DNA of 64,000 nt, from NCBI GenBank assembly GCA_022559985.1, contig JAFJTR010000123.1, forward strand, positions 1 to 64,000, in the 5' to 3' direction. Under the pieces are notes generated by a model that had not been told where the DNA came from, made no database searches, and saw nothing but the letters and a program-made list of their open reading frames with translations. This document shows positions 42,554-54,804 of this stretch, piece after piece; the stretch's first letter is position 1; every line of letters starts with the position of its first letter. The position numbers and the translations under genes are program-made. Source of the stretch: Parastagonospora avenae f. sp. tritici 18332-5 (Eukaryota > Ascomycota > Dothideomycetes > Pleosporales > Phaeosphaeriaceae).

Positions 42554-45500
42554 TGTTTGGGGGCCTGCAACGAGGGGGTGATCCGGCAGTCACTGCGCGG
42601 ATTGCTATCGCGAGAAAGGCGGGCTGTAGCTAAGGAGAGTATGGGCAGTGAGTCGAGAGTCGAGGAGGAGATCCGTGGTGGGTGGTAAGGTCGTAGGTGT
42701 GAGGTGGAGCGGAGATGAGGATATGGTGCCGCGTGAGGTGCGAATGCCCAGATGACGTTGGGCGCGTGGCTGAGGTGGACGAGGCAGGTGCGGCTCGTCT
42801 CCAAGGCGGCAGAGGTGAAAAGCGCAGAAGAAGGGGTATACGTCAAGGGGATGGTAATTGAAGACGAGGATATAGGGAAGTTGTTGTGGGTGCAGGAGGA
42901 AGGGCAATGTTGGGGTCTTGAGGGTGGCCTGCGGGGCAGAGAAGCGCGCTAATAAGATCGTTCACACCTTGCCCGTCACTTGACCTCTCGAGCTCGCTTT
43001 ACGGAACGGGCGTCAGCCCAGCAGAAGCGCTTGGAGGAAATTGGTGGCGATGCGATCAAAGGACCTGCAGGAGGCCGGACGCAAGTAATGGGTAGGTAAT
43101 GGAGTGATTTCGCGTGGCTGCCGGCTGGCAGAGGCGAGCAGCAGACGGTGCCTTGCCATTGCAACAACGTCACCGGGCGCGCCTGCCTGTAGCGCACACG
43201 GCAGGCGCTCAGGCGTTTGCTATAATGCTGGTAGGCGCGACCAGGGCACGGCAAGAGCTGGAGAGCTTCACATCTTCACGCCTCCACGTCTTCACGTCTT
43301 CACGCCGGATTCCATGCCTCGCGGGCTTCACGCAGCCGCGCGGGCCAGACATTGGCGGCAGACGCATCTGGACCTCTCAGGACCGCTTCATTTTCTGCTT
43401 ATGCCGCGCTGCACTTGTGAAAAGGCATACAGCAGATGCAAGCCTCGCTGGTCCCATGCGGCGGCGTCACTTGAGACGATGCCTGCACGTGAGCTGCGAA
43501 TATCTTCCAAGCTCCAAATGAGCAGGAGCCCAAAACCCACCCTGCACGCCGTCTCCGGCGCGTGGCTTGGTCAGTCTAGGGGAGGGCTCCTCTCCAATCG
43601 CGGCACTTTGACATAATCATAGCATACAACGAACCGCAGCAGCGGGACTTGTACCCAACCGTTCATCGCCGTCACCGCGCCCGGCTTCAATTTAGCATCG
43701 CAGACATGTTGCGATCGCCTCCGTCTGTGCTGGGTTCTACCATCACCCAATCCGCCGAATTTGGCACTGTGGCTCCGTGCGTGCCAGCGGCCGGTGAATC
43801 TACAACTAGCGAGCATTCATGCACGGTGCAACATGCAGGTGCCTGTTTGCACGACAGCTCATCGATCGATACACTCTCGCTATGGACCGAGTCTCGTATG
43901 TGTGGTGTGCTGTCATGTTGATGCGAGTGCTCGCTAATTGTAGGGCTGATGGAGTGGGCTCCGCGCACGTTCACAGCAACGAGACTGTGTTTTGCAGGGC
44001 CCGTGTATAGATCCAGCTCAAACTCAGCCTGTGGTTGTTTTCCTGTTTGATCAGCAAACACTTGAGAAATTACGACATGTATGCCACCACCTTCGATGGC
44101 CGCATGCTACATGCGTCGTTCTCCACTTTAAATCAGCAGGTGATCTCGAGAGAGACCCTGGTCGTCCTAGGAACCTACATGCAGCAAGAAAACAGTCTAC
44201 AGCGGTACCTGTCCACACAGCACAGCTAACATCTTCACGACGCTTCCGTCATCCTGAGGCGACTGCCACCACTGCTCCTTTGTAAGTTCGCGTTGAGCAT
44301 CCCCGCCCGTTCGGCTGCACTGGACCATGGGTAGTCGCGCTAGCTCCTCGACAACCAACCATGGAGGACGGCTGACGAGCGTTGCACAGAGAATTCAGAC
44401 AAGCCTTTAGGCCGAATCGAGTCGAGCGTGCAGGAACAGACATGTTCAGTGCAGGCCACTCATGATGCTAACAATTTTCCCCTCTCCATTTCACATCGAC
44501 CATGACTTCACCTTTACAGATTCCCATGCTACAGCACGTGCAATTGTGCGCCAGACATGTCCAATTGAGCTGCCATGTACGACGCTCGTGTCAAGCCTTC
44601 AGCAGCATGCTCCAGGCGGCTCCCTCAGGACAAAGCTGAAGTGCATATCGAATCCTCAACGCTGTGTGCACAGCCGAGCGGAGCAGCTTTCCTACCGACT
44701 ATGATCCCTGAAGTGGTTGGGCACTACGTCAACGTGCAGATCCGCTGGCGGCTCCATCGGCCAATTGCACATCGGCCAATACTATCACGTGACCGGTACT
44801 CCACTTATGCTCAAGCTCGCTGCAACATCCGGCGTTTTCATCCGCCGATATCTCTACAACTTCAACGGTACACTGACTCGGGCTACGTCAATGCTCGGCC
44901 ATTCCATATTTGGGTACGCTATACGCATGCTGTACGGGATCTATTCATGATACCGAGTAAGTTCCGGCACTGATTGAGCTGGTTCGACTCAGGGGATCTA
45001 TTTTCCACTGCGACTTTGGGGACGGCAGTCATCTCGAACGAAAGTACTGCATGTCTTGACTATACATTTTCGAGAATACGCGACTTGCTCAAGCCTACCA
45101 GCCGTCCGCACTTGTTGGTCAAGGTCACAGGCAAGTCATGGTACAGGTCATTTCAATAGCACGGGTCTTCCCGCGTTGTCTTAGATCTGGTGGCGGAGAG
45201 TTGTACAGTGGTGCGACACGGGCGTTCACAGCATGCATCAAGTCATCGAATCGTTCACATCTGGCTGCATATTTGATTCGTCCGAGCCCGAGAATCTCTC
45301 AGCAACATGCGTACCGACAGCCTTGTCGAGCACTCGCCTGCTCCAGCCATGTTGCACGACCAATCTACCGAGTACGGACGCTGTCCACCCCCAAGATCCA
45401 CCACACTCGGAGATTTCTTCTTGCAGGCGGAAACTCTACCAGTCCGAAGCTGGCACGCTGTGCACTCCAGGCACTATATGCATTGGAACGCAAGCGATAC

Positions 45501-47986
45501 GACCGTGCGACTGTCGATGCTCGGTAACCGACATCGGCCGCAACACTCGAGGTGCCTATTTAGATGTGTCAAAGTCGAGACCCTTAGCGAGACCAGTGGA
45601 TGGTGTATCATTGTATGGGCAGACCACTGGGCCGGTAGTGGTATACGCCACAGCTCATGCTCGCTCCACTTCAGAGCGTGCTACTTTGTACACTTGCGTG
45701 AGCGCGCCAGCGAGAAACTGTTCAGTACGACCATTGGATAAGAACGTTCTTCTAGAATCCCGTCGTTCGCATACTGATAATGGGCACTGCAAAACCATCA
45801 CCAAAGCAAACGAGCCAAAAAAAAACCCTGGACAACCTGTTTGCGAGACTACCCCACGCTGTACGCAGCCGATGCCGTGGCTGAACGTTACCTGTACTGT
45901 CTCACCAACTCCAAGATTCCGCCAAATCCGACGACGCTTACCCGTAAGCCACCATTGAAGATCATGTAGAGGTGCTCAACAGTATCACAGTGTCACGTTC
46001 CGACAATGAGGCTCAGTATCGGTATGCTCATGTACGTTGATGGATTGAGAAGTCCTTTCGTGTACCCGTACTCCCGAAACAATTTTTCGATGCCACGACG
46101 ATCGAAATCCATGCGTGCGTTATCCGTCAATCACTCTTTTCAAACTAAGAGCCTTATATCAAGGCGCATACACATAGCCATCCTAAAGGCTCTTGTACCC
46201 ATATTACAGCTTACTCTTCTAAGTAAACTTCTCCATTACTTATTCGTTGGTCGACGTACAGCCAGACACCAGGTTTGATCAAATTCAAGAGTCTACCAGC
46301 TGGAACGCGCATAAACATCACTCACCGATCAGGCCACTACAGAATCTCGCAAATGCGTCAGCCACCGGAATGCTCATATGGGCTGAATGATTATGCCCTA
46401 GCACAGCAGTGGCGGTGAAGACTCAACAATTCATGCGTTCTGGGAACTCAGACATTGCATCATGGTCACACGAGCCCGAAATTTTCACATTTTCATATCG
46501 GATTCGGATCTTCTAGGCGAGCCTCAACGTCTATGCGAGGCTCGAGCATGTTCACACCATGGTACGCTAAGTTACTGCTCCGGATCATCCCGTCGCGTAC
46601 TCGGATGGGGCCCGGCCCCTCAGCAATCCCATCATCATCCTACCCGCTTCGAAAGGACACGTCTGACGAATCATGGGCTTGTACGCCCGAGAAATACGTC
46701 GATGCCAATTGCGATAGGCGGGACTGAAGACCCGGCAGTATAAGCACAAGCATCACCCAGCCAACCCGAAGACAGAAGCAGAAACGCATCACGCAACGAC
46801 CTCAAAATCACAAGCCGCTGAGATTTCCGTCGCTCAACCATTTCAAAACTACCTGATCACCACCAACTACACTAACTATCCAGCTTTCGCCTCCCAGCAC
46901 CGGCATCGACAACAAAAGTCCAAACATCATCCTGAAAAAGCGCCTACCAAACTCTCCCAACGCTGGTGCCTGACTAAACGGCGCCGCCGTAGCGCATTAA
47001 ACCTCGCCGAGCGTGTTCGCATTCAATTCGTCCGCGCTGGCGAATGAGCGTGTGGCAGATGACCTTTCGAGTTTTCTGTCGCCAAAGTTTCCTCGGGCCT
47101 GGATCTTCGACGTGGCAAGTCTTTTCAGGGATGCACTGGCGCGGCGGGAGGGTAGGTTGCATGTGAAAAAGGGTGCGGATTGGGGGAGGTAGGATTCGAC
47201 TTGGATTGTAGGTCAAGTGTAGGCAAGGCATTGGAGTGTTGTCTCTGTGTGGAAGAGATGCGGACTCTCTTTCTACGGGGCCGATGAGTTGCAAAGCTCG
47301 TGGAGCGAAGTCCAGATCTTCGAGTGAAAGCGCAGCCAGTGCCCTTGGCAAACGGCGCAGTCAAACTCCCGTCAGAGACTAGACTATGGTCAAAGACCTG
47401 AACGCGAACTTCAACATGAAGATCATCTACGGTGTCACCAATAATACCCTAGGTAGTCGTTACCTTCATCCAACTTACAACGACAACGCAAACTCAGCTT
47501 TATAGACCTCTCGAGACACACGATGTGCCGCGATAATGTTCGGGTATATCCTGCTATGCGATTGATACTCCAAAGCACCGCGAATTTATTCAGGATAGAT
47601 CTAATTACTTTCGCGATCATTAAAGATCTCGACTTTATTGGATCAAGATCTAAAGAATAACAAACAATACCAGTGGCCACGATTGTAGTGTTTTAATGCT
47701 TCACATTAAGGCTTACTATCTCTTGGTCCAACTCCAGCTGTGGTTTCTTTGTCCTGGCTAATGTATCGCTTATAGTAAATAAGAAACACTACTGAGTGCA
47801 ATTAATAAGATAGGTAGGTACCGATGGCTCTCATATCTTGGCGTAAGCATAGTTGCATCTTTGGCCCCCAACTGTGGTGGAGATTTTGTCATGTTCAACT
47901 TCAACCCCCATTCTATGGCTACCTAGGTATAAGAAATACTCCACAGTCCGCATTCAAGCTCCTACTAGACACGGCCGCTGGTATCT
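42554..47986. other. 5.4-kb gene-poor region with a microrepeat and weak ORFs
   Basis: The left part is the GSK3 promoter. From about 44.0 to 46.3 kb several mildly protein-like plus frames occur in different phases (44035-44229, 44717-44950, 45307-45741, 46006-46278), which may be remnants of degraded genes or transposons. No domain is recognised. From about 47.4 to 47.9 kb the sequence is AT-rich, unlike the flanking core genes. Confidence 0.4.
43266..43304. repeat. Short CTTCACGTCT-type tandem repeat
   Basis: About four imperfect copies of a 9-10 bp unit (cttcacatct, cttcacgcct, ccacgtcttcacgtcttcacg). It lies in non-coding sequence and its significance is unknown. Confidence 0.5.
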
Positions 47987-50392
47987 ATGTCCAGTATAAA
48001 CATGAGCGCAGTGCCAATGCTTGATAGCACCGACCACATCGACTCCGGTGCCGCTTCTGACCGTCTACAACGTTATACGTACAAACCACTCCAATCGCCA
48101 GATATTATCCGTATCCTTTGTCTGGACCCATCGGATTTACGTACGACACCGCTCAGTGGCTCAATTGTACACGTCAGCCGGGATGCAGAGCTCTCAAGAC
48201 CAAGCGTATACTCCAAATATGCGGCTGTGTCTTATACATGGGGAGCTGCAGAATTTTCGTGCCTCTTGCGACTCCAAGAAGATGCTGTTGCAGATAAAGC
48301 GTATATTTCTATAACGCCTGAAGTCAATCAGATGCTCGTGGAGCTGCGAAAGCATTCCGCAAAATGATATCTGTGGATAGACGCCATTTGTCTGAACCAA
48401 GAAGACGATGTCGAAAAGTCGGAACAAATTCCTCTTATGGGTCAAATTTACTCGCAAGCTCGGAAGGTGATCTTCTGGTTGGGCATGGGTTCGGACGACG
48501 ACACTGCCAAGATCTTCGCCTACTTTCGATACATGGCCCTTGACCCTGAGGGATTCATCACATCTGACATCTTTAAAGATAAGGAGACGGCGTTAGAGTC
48601 TCTAAATGAGTTCTTCCAGCGCCCCTGGTTTTTCAGGCGTTGGATCTTACAAGAGGCTACACGCGCGCGCCACGGAGCCCTACATTCCGGGTCGCACGCA
48701 ATCCCGTGGTCTCTCTTTCTATCTGCATGTCAGAGCAATCTGCACATTAGGTTATTGAGCCATCCCCAAGAGTATGGGCTTAACACAGTGCGCAGTCTGT
48801 CGCAGAAAACCCACAATCTGGGCTCATTGTTATGGCATTTCCATCGGTCCGCCTGCTCCGATGAACGAGATCGAATAGCTGTGCTTTATGGACTTCTACC
48901 TCGAGAAAGACAGTCAGAATTGGACTACACAATGCTGTACCAAGATATTTACAAGCAACATGCCATCGCCATGCTTGATGAATCTACCCAACACGAACTC
49001 CTTCTTCACTTGTTTGGCTTTGGAGCGCTACCGGCTGGGCCTGATCATGGTTTCCCATCTTGGGTACCCGACTGGTCAAAAGTACGCAGTAGTAGCCTTC
49101 CTTTTTTCCTCCCGACGTTGTATGCAACAGGAGAGTCGTTTCCCAAGAACCCATTAAGCTACAAATCTGGATCATGGATGCAAGCAAGAAGCATGTCACA
49201 CAGCCAACGAATCACAGACGCCCACGATTGGCAGATTTGGCGAGACTGCTCGATACAAGAAGATTGGAGGTGGTCTTAAGGAACCATTCTTGCGGAAAGA
49301 AAAGATGCCAACGGCAAATCTGTTCTGAGCTTGTCATGGATCGCTACATGGGACGATCACCAGGACGCTTTCGATCTTCCCTATCCTATCACACATGATG
49401 AGGCATATGGGAAAACCGTAATGGGAGTGGCAACGTTCTCGGAACCTTGCGACTTGGTTAAAATTGCAAAATCATTTGCCCCCCTCTGTAGCGACTTTCA
49501 CGCTGATAATGTCGACTGGCCCATGGTCACCGATTCGTACCTTGCCAGACAGGAAGATCCGGCTTTTCTTCACAATCTTGGGCCACTGGTTGCCTCCCTA
49601 GAAAAGATAGTGTCTCTTGAAGGGTCAAAAACTCTTGCGCATTGGGAGGACCCCAAGCAGCGACGCTTCATTTTGACGCATGCTCTGGACAAGGCCCTTA
49701 ACGGCCAACCTCATCTGACACAGTCTCTTGCTAAACTAGTCAAAGACGGAGGTGCTACCAATGATGGTTTCAAGGACTTCATAAATAAGCTAGAATCCCC
49801 TGCGGCCGAACTTCTGGATGACATCGTCCTTGAACTAGGCAGCATTTTATACCAAAATGGTTTTGCAATCGGCGAATTACTCCACGAAGATGGCGATGGC
49901 CATCTGGCATTGAAGACCTACATGATCGGTCCATGCAGCCTCGATCGAGGGATGATGCTGATACCTTTGCATACGCATCATTGGTCAAATCTGCTGTGGG
50001 CAGAACATGCTAAGGAGGGTGACCTGAAACTTACCTGGGCTAATGCGATGGTAGTCAAGCCAGTGAATAACATCGCACCCCTCACTCCAAAGGCGACCAT
50101 GTCCGAGGGCAAGAGCAGCAGCGCACTTCCGCCCAATCAAGCTACTTGTGTCGGACTTCGCATGCTGCCATTACTGAAGCCCAAATTGGCAAGAGCCGGC
50201 TCCGAAGGAACACATTTAACTCATTTTGGGAAGGACTGGGTGCAGAGGAAGTATGTGGAGGCCGGGAAGAACGGACAACCGCCCCCATTCACAATAGATA
50301 TCGTGTGGTACATTCCACGAGCTACTTACATCTGTAGAGCCATACTTCTTCAGAGGAGGCGACGAAGTATTAAGGACGTCATGCGAATCTAG
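47987..50392 (+). pseudogene. HET-domain (heterokaryon incompatibility) gene, interrupted by two in-frame stops
   Basis: The reading frame 2 mod 3 is open from ATG 47987 to the stop at 50392 (802 codons) except for TGA at 48365-48367 and TAA at 49277-49279. Before the first stop is the HET motif KYAAVSYTWG. Directly after it are YLWIDAICLNQED, IYSQARKVIFWLG and FFRRWILQEA; the first stop thus falls inside the HET domain. The second stop falls after the domain, and the remaining third (from about 49331) is still protein-like (TWDDHQDAFDLPYP onward). No frame shift is needed, so point mutations explain the breaks. The product would otherwise be a cytosolic allorecognition protein. Introns that remove the stops are possible but need poor donors. 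Confidence 0.75.
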
Positions 50393-51445
50393 AGGCTTTA
50401 CACAATACCTGGGTAGTTGAGAATGTCCCGAAGGCGTACGACGCATGAAGAGCTTAACGTGCTAGGATAAACTGCTCACACCACCACTCTTGATCCAGAT
50501 GTAGTCACGACCATCTACCGCATTATTTGACGTTAAAGACTCATGGGCTAGCGTAAGCGATCTCATCACATCAGCTCCTCAGACCTTGAAGGCATCCACG
50601 GCAACGTTTCGGGGTTTCGCTATTGGTCCAAAATCTGACAGCTGACTACCTCTGGCCTGGGTCTAGAAGTGTTCAACGCCAGATGATACGGTAGACTCTC
50701 ACAGACAATCAATCGCGGATGGCGGGTCGCAATGCCCAGGAGGTAATCCGATCGACTTCGGCTAATACTACCGCACTGGCTCACTCACTGGACGACTGTC
50801 TGCCCAGCGTTATAGCCAAAAGCCAATCTCGTGGAAGCCAAGTTGAGTAAATTGCCCGCGCCGTGGTATCGGGACTTTCGAACAGCGGAAGTTTGCGTTG
50901 CGCCTTGTCTTCTTGAAGTCGTTGTTGTGATGACTTCGGGACTTGCATATGCAGCATTCGACATTGAGACACATTCAGCACGATACTACATCAGCACAAG
51001 ACGCTCCTCTTCCAAGGCACCACCCCTTCGACAAACCAAGAAGGATAACCGGCTTGCAGCAAGGGGCTATGACTTACACATCGGCGTGAAGCGAAGAGGC
51101 ACGACTCAGTAGAACCATCGGAACGCAACATCCGGAATCCTTTCGAATTGCCGAATTATAGGCCCAATTATCTCGAGCGCCAAAACGTCTGGCGTTGTCA
51201 AGATAGGATAAAGTTGGCGATCTTCACCCCAAACTAACCCCCGCATAACCGCCCCCGCACGCGAGACGGGTTTCACCCCTGCCACTTCGCTGGTCGTGAT
51301 GCAGCTCCCCACATTTTAGTTTCATGTCGCTCCCGCAACTATTGTATATGCTCGTTGCCTTGCGAACATCATAAACTTGAATGTTTGCCCTGAGTATCTC
51401 GTTCATTTTCATCTATTTACTACTTCCTTACATCTTGGCGCGACC
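50393..51445. other. Intergenic region
   Basis: It lies between the HET remnant and the MFS transporter and presumably holds the latter's promoter. Short frames here have no recognisable character. Confidence 0.4.
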
Positions 51446-53180
51446 ATGCCATTAGGTATCTTAGACGACAACAAACTCGAGCATGTTCCTGGAACAGCAC
51501 CATTGAGCGAGCTGGGTAGAACTGATCTTGAGATTGCGGCTTCTGGTGTTGATCGGGGTCTGCTGAAGCACGACAAGACGGGTGAAATCGTCCTCGTTCC
51601 CCAACCCTCAGATTCGCCAAACGATCCGTACAACTGGCCAAGATGGAAGAAGGAGATGTTCACGGTCGTGATCGCGTATGGATGTGGATGCGTCGGAGCT
51701 GTTGGACCTTTGTTGACGCCAGCTTTCGTACCGTTGGCTGACCAGTTCGGCGTACCTCTTCAGCGCTTTACTCTCGGTTGTAATGGATCTTGCATTGTTG
51801 CCATTGCTGCCGGTAGTCTTATTTGCAACGCGCTGGCTGTCAAGGTTGGCAAGAGACCAGTCTACATTGTCACCACTATTGGGCTGGCAGTCTCCTGCTT
51901 CTGGGCCGCTGAAGTCAAAAGCTTCGGGTCACTGGCTGCAGCAAGAACTATTCAGGGCTTCTGCATGGCACCTTTCGAAGCTTTGATTCCAGCTTCTGTA
52001 GCAGATATCTGGCATGTTCATGAGCGTGGTTTCCGCATGGCGATATTCAATCTCGGCGTGCTTGGTGGCATCAACCTGGCGGGACCGATTGGTAAGTACA
52101 TTCTCTTAAATCTTCGACTCAACTATTGACATATTCTAGCTGGCTCAGTTATACAGGAAGGCTCTTATCGCGTGGCCATGCACGCAATGGGCGGCGCTAT
52201 GGTAGTTATGCTTCTCCTCGTCATCTTCTTCATGCCCGAATCCGCCTTCTCACGACGCGGCGCCCTCAACATCGACACCAGCGACAAGACCCTCGACATC
52301 GGAAAGTCTGAGAAGGAGAATGTTGAAAACATCGACGAACAACATGCCGTTAGCGTATCTTCGGGATCCAAAATGTCCTACACGAAGGAACTTCTGCCAT
52401 GGGCTGGCTACTGGGATCACGTATCTTTCTGGAGGACACTTCTGCGCCCTTTCTTCATGATTGTATCTCCAATCGTTATGTGGGCGACATTGCTGTTCAC
52501 AATTTGCATATCCTGGCTGGTATTGATCTCCATCACGCTGTCGCAAATCTTCTCGGCGCCTCCATACAACTTCTCTGTTAGTGCAGTCGGCGCTACCAAT
52601 GTGTCGTCATTCATCGCATCGGTGTTAGCTACCCTCGTAGCAGGATATATCATCGATGGCGTGGCCAGATACATGTCGACGCGCAACAATGGTGTCTTCG
52701 GTAAGTACGCTCAAAATTAGACACTGAGCCTTCACTGACGATAATCTAGAACCTGAGTTCCGCCTCCCAATCATGATCACCTACCTCATCTTCACCGCCA
52801 CAGGATTCTTCGCCTGGGGCCAGTCCCTGTATAACCAAGACCCGTGGCCCATCCCCGTCATCGTCTGCATGGGCCTGATCAACCTCGGCGTGCAACTCGG
52901 CACCACATCCGTAGTCACATACGTGAGCGACTGCCATCGCGAACAGTCCGCCGAAGCTTTTGCCATCATGAACTTCATCAAGAACATGTTTGCCTTTGGG
53001 CTGACATTCTACGCGAACAACTGGCTAGCGGCACAAGGTGTTAGGGACGCGTTTTATGTTATCGGCGGAACCACTGTTGCGGTGACTGTAACAACTATCC
53101 CTATGTACATATATGGCAAGAAGGCGAGAAGCTGGGTGCATAGGTCCAGGGTGCTCGATAGGGTGTTGAAGAAGGTGTAA
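51446..53180 (+). CDS. Major facilitator superfamily transporter (DHA1/HOL1-like)
   Basis: Plasma-membrane proton-coupled transporter of a fungal drug or small-solute class; the substrate is unknown. Exons are 51446-52091, 52140-52700 and 52750-53180, 545 residues, with introns of 48 and 49 bp (both GTAAGT donors). It has about twelve helices. Key motifs are the pre-helix NDPYNWPRWKKEMFT, the motif-A-like loop VKVGKRPVYI, the helix-5 segment AARTIQGFCMAPFEALIPASVADI with HERGFRM, and the central loop around ELLPWAGYWDHVSFWRTLLRPF. The N-terminus is 70 residues of polar sequence. It sits next to the HET remnant in the accessory-looking segment. HOL1-like proteins can carry nicotinamide-riboside-like or cationic solutes, but that is only inference. 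Confidence 0.93.
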
Positions 53181-54008
53181 GTAGCGGCCGATCGAAAGTG
53201 GCCACGACACTACCAACTCAGGGCACGGCAACGAATTCCTCAAAACTTTCAATCATCCTTCTTATAAACTGAGTGATTCTATTATGCAATGATATCACTT
53301 AAAGGGTGCTTGAATTATGGCAGTACCAGAATGCGACTCATTGACGTAATCAAGTTCTAGCACATAGCCAGGTGTAGCAATAACTCGTGCGCGCTCTGTT
53401 CAAACTCAATCTACTATAAAAGCGCGACTGTTAGTTTATACATGGGTCTGATAAGATTCGATAATTTGTTAGCATATAATGCAACCTTAGGAAAGAAGCT
53501 AAAGTAAATCAGGTTAACGGTTTCTTTGTAAGAAACTGAGAGCTTTCGGACATGGCGCGCACGGATTCTTGCAGCACCTGGTGACACTGTCTTATGCTGG
53601 CATCACTGTGAGTTGTATGAGTCATGTGACTAGTCCAGCCACTATGTCAACCAGAGGTCCGCGTGTTTGTGTGATGTAACCCACAAGCGATCATGGTGGT
53701 GGTCAAAGCCAAACCCGAGCAGTCAGAACTGGCAACGACTCTCAAAAAGGCTAATAAACAACAAAGCATGTATCACAATCAATCACGTATACAATTTTCT
53801 CTTGTTAAATTATTTATCTACTTTTGTGTCTTGACGCTCTAATGCAAATCGAGTTGTTACGAGATAGAAGAGCCTCATAACAGATGAAGTCAGACAAAAG
53901 GGCTTATTTAGAACGCATCAGTAGCATCAGCTCACATGTATGAACAGTCTAGTAGTATTTTTTAATCTCAAGTGGCATTGTCTACAGGCAATCCTAGAAT
54001 TACAGGTA
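53181..54008. other. AT-rich intergenic region
   Basis: Notably AT-rich (about 53.25-53.9 kb), consistent with an accessory or RIP-affected region. No gene is supported. Confidence 0.45.
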
Positions 54009-54266
54009 TCATGGTTCTGCAGCCTCGGACTCCTCAGTATCCACCCACTGACTACTATGATATAACCCCGTAAAGTTTGCTGACTGACCTGTGGCCGCCT
54101 CCCCACTAGGTTTGACGCTGCCATCTGGGCTCTTCTCCAATTCCAGTCCACACTCCTTACACTTGAGCTGCTGATTAGGCTTGACGGGGTCACAGTAATT
54201 GGTTTTGCTGCACCTGGGACACGTGAACCAATCTCGAGTCCGGTCCAAAATGCTGCTCAATTTCAT
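54009..54266 (-). CDS. Small zinc-ribbon-like ORF (85 residues)
   Basis: Opening from ATG MKLSSILDRT, the frame carries WFTCPRCSKTNYCD and LKCKECGLELEK, so two CxxC pairs (CPRC and CKEC) about 20 residues apart form a possible zinc ribbon. The end is acidic (EESEAAEP). It could be a small intron-free gene, or an exon of a degraded one. No family is recognised. Confidence 0.4.
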   Translation of the reverse strand: MKLSSILDRTRDWFTCPRCSKTNYCDPVKPNQQLKCKECGLELEKSPDGSVKPSGEAATGQSANFTGLYHSSQWVDTEESEAAEP

Positions 54267-54804
54267 CGACGCATCACCCTAATTCCAGCTCTTCCTTCTG
54301 GCCATATCCCTTGTGTGGGTTAAAACGATCTCCAGCTTCTACCGCGTTTTTGCTGGGCATTGCTAGAACGTTCTTATAAGAGTCAGCATCCATATTTGGC
54401 GTTCCTCTACTCTCGAGAAATTAAGTCGGATAGCTGGATAGTTTTCGCCACTCTGTGTCCACTTGTAAGCGGGTTGTTGCGAAAGGAATCATACAAATTT
54501 GACCTATGCGTTTGCTTTAACCTCTTGGTCGGTGAACCTCCAGGCTAAACCTTGAGTGGGTTCTTCCTCTCCATTCTGTGATGCGCTCATATTGATCAAT
54601 TATGTATTTATTGGTGTGATTGTTTAACATGTTCTAGTAAGTCGTATCTTTGCTTGATAGTTTGCTGTATACAGTGCAATCTACGAAAGCCTTCAGAGCC
54701 AGCTTTTTATATTCACCTGCATGACTGTTCCGCCGTGACATTTGACTGGACCACGAATCTGACGCAGCGACTGTGAGGCTGGTATTGAGTCTTTCTTGAC
54801 ACAC
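54267..54804. other. Intergenic region before the GCN2 3' end
   Basis: No gene is supported. It should contain the GCN2 3' UTR. Confidence 0.4.

Noticed and set aside
44977..44999. GGTTCGA-like B-box, possible tRNA
   Set aside because: No A box at the right distance and no acceptor-stem pairing; no tRNA is supported anywhere in the window.
48290..48400. Intron that would remove the first HET stop
   Set aside because: Candidate GTGGAG...GGATAG would also delete the conserved YLWI segment and has a weak donor.
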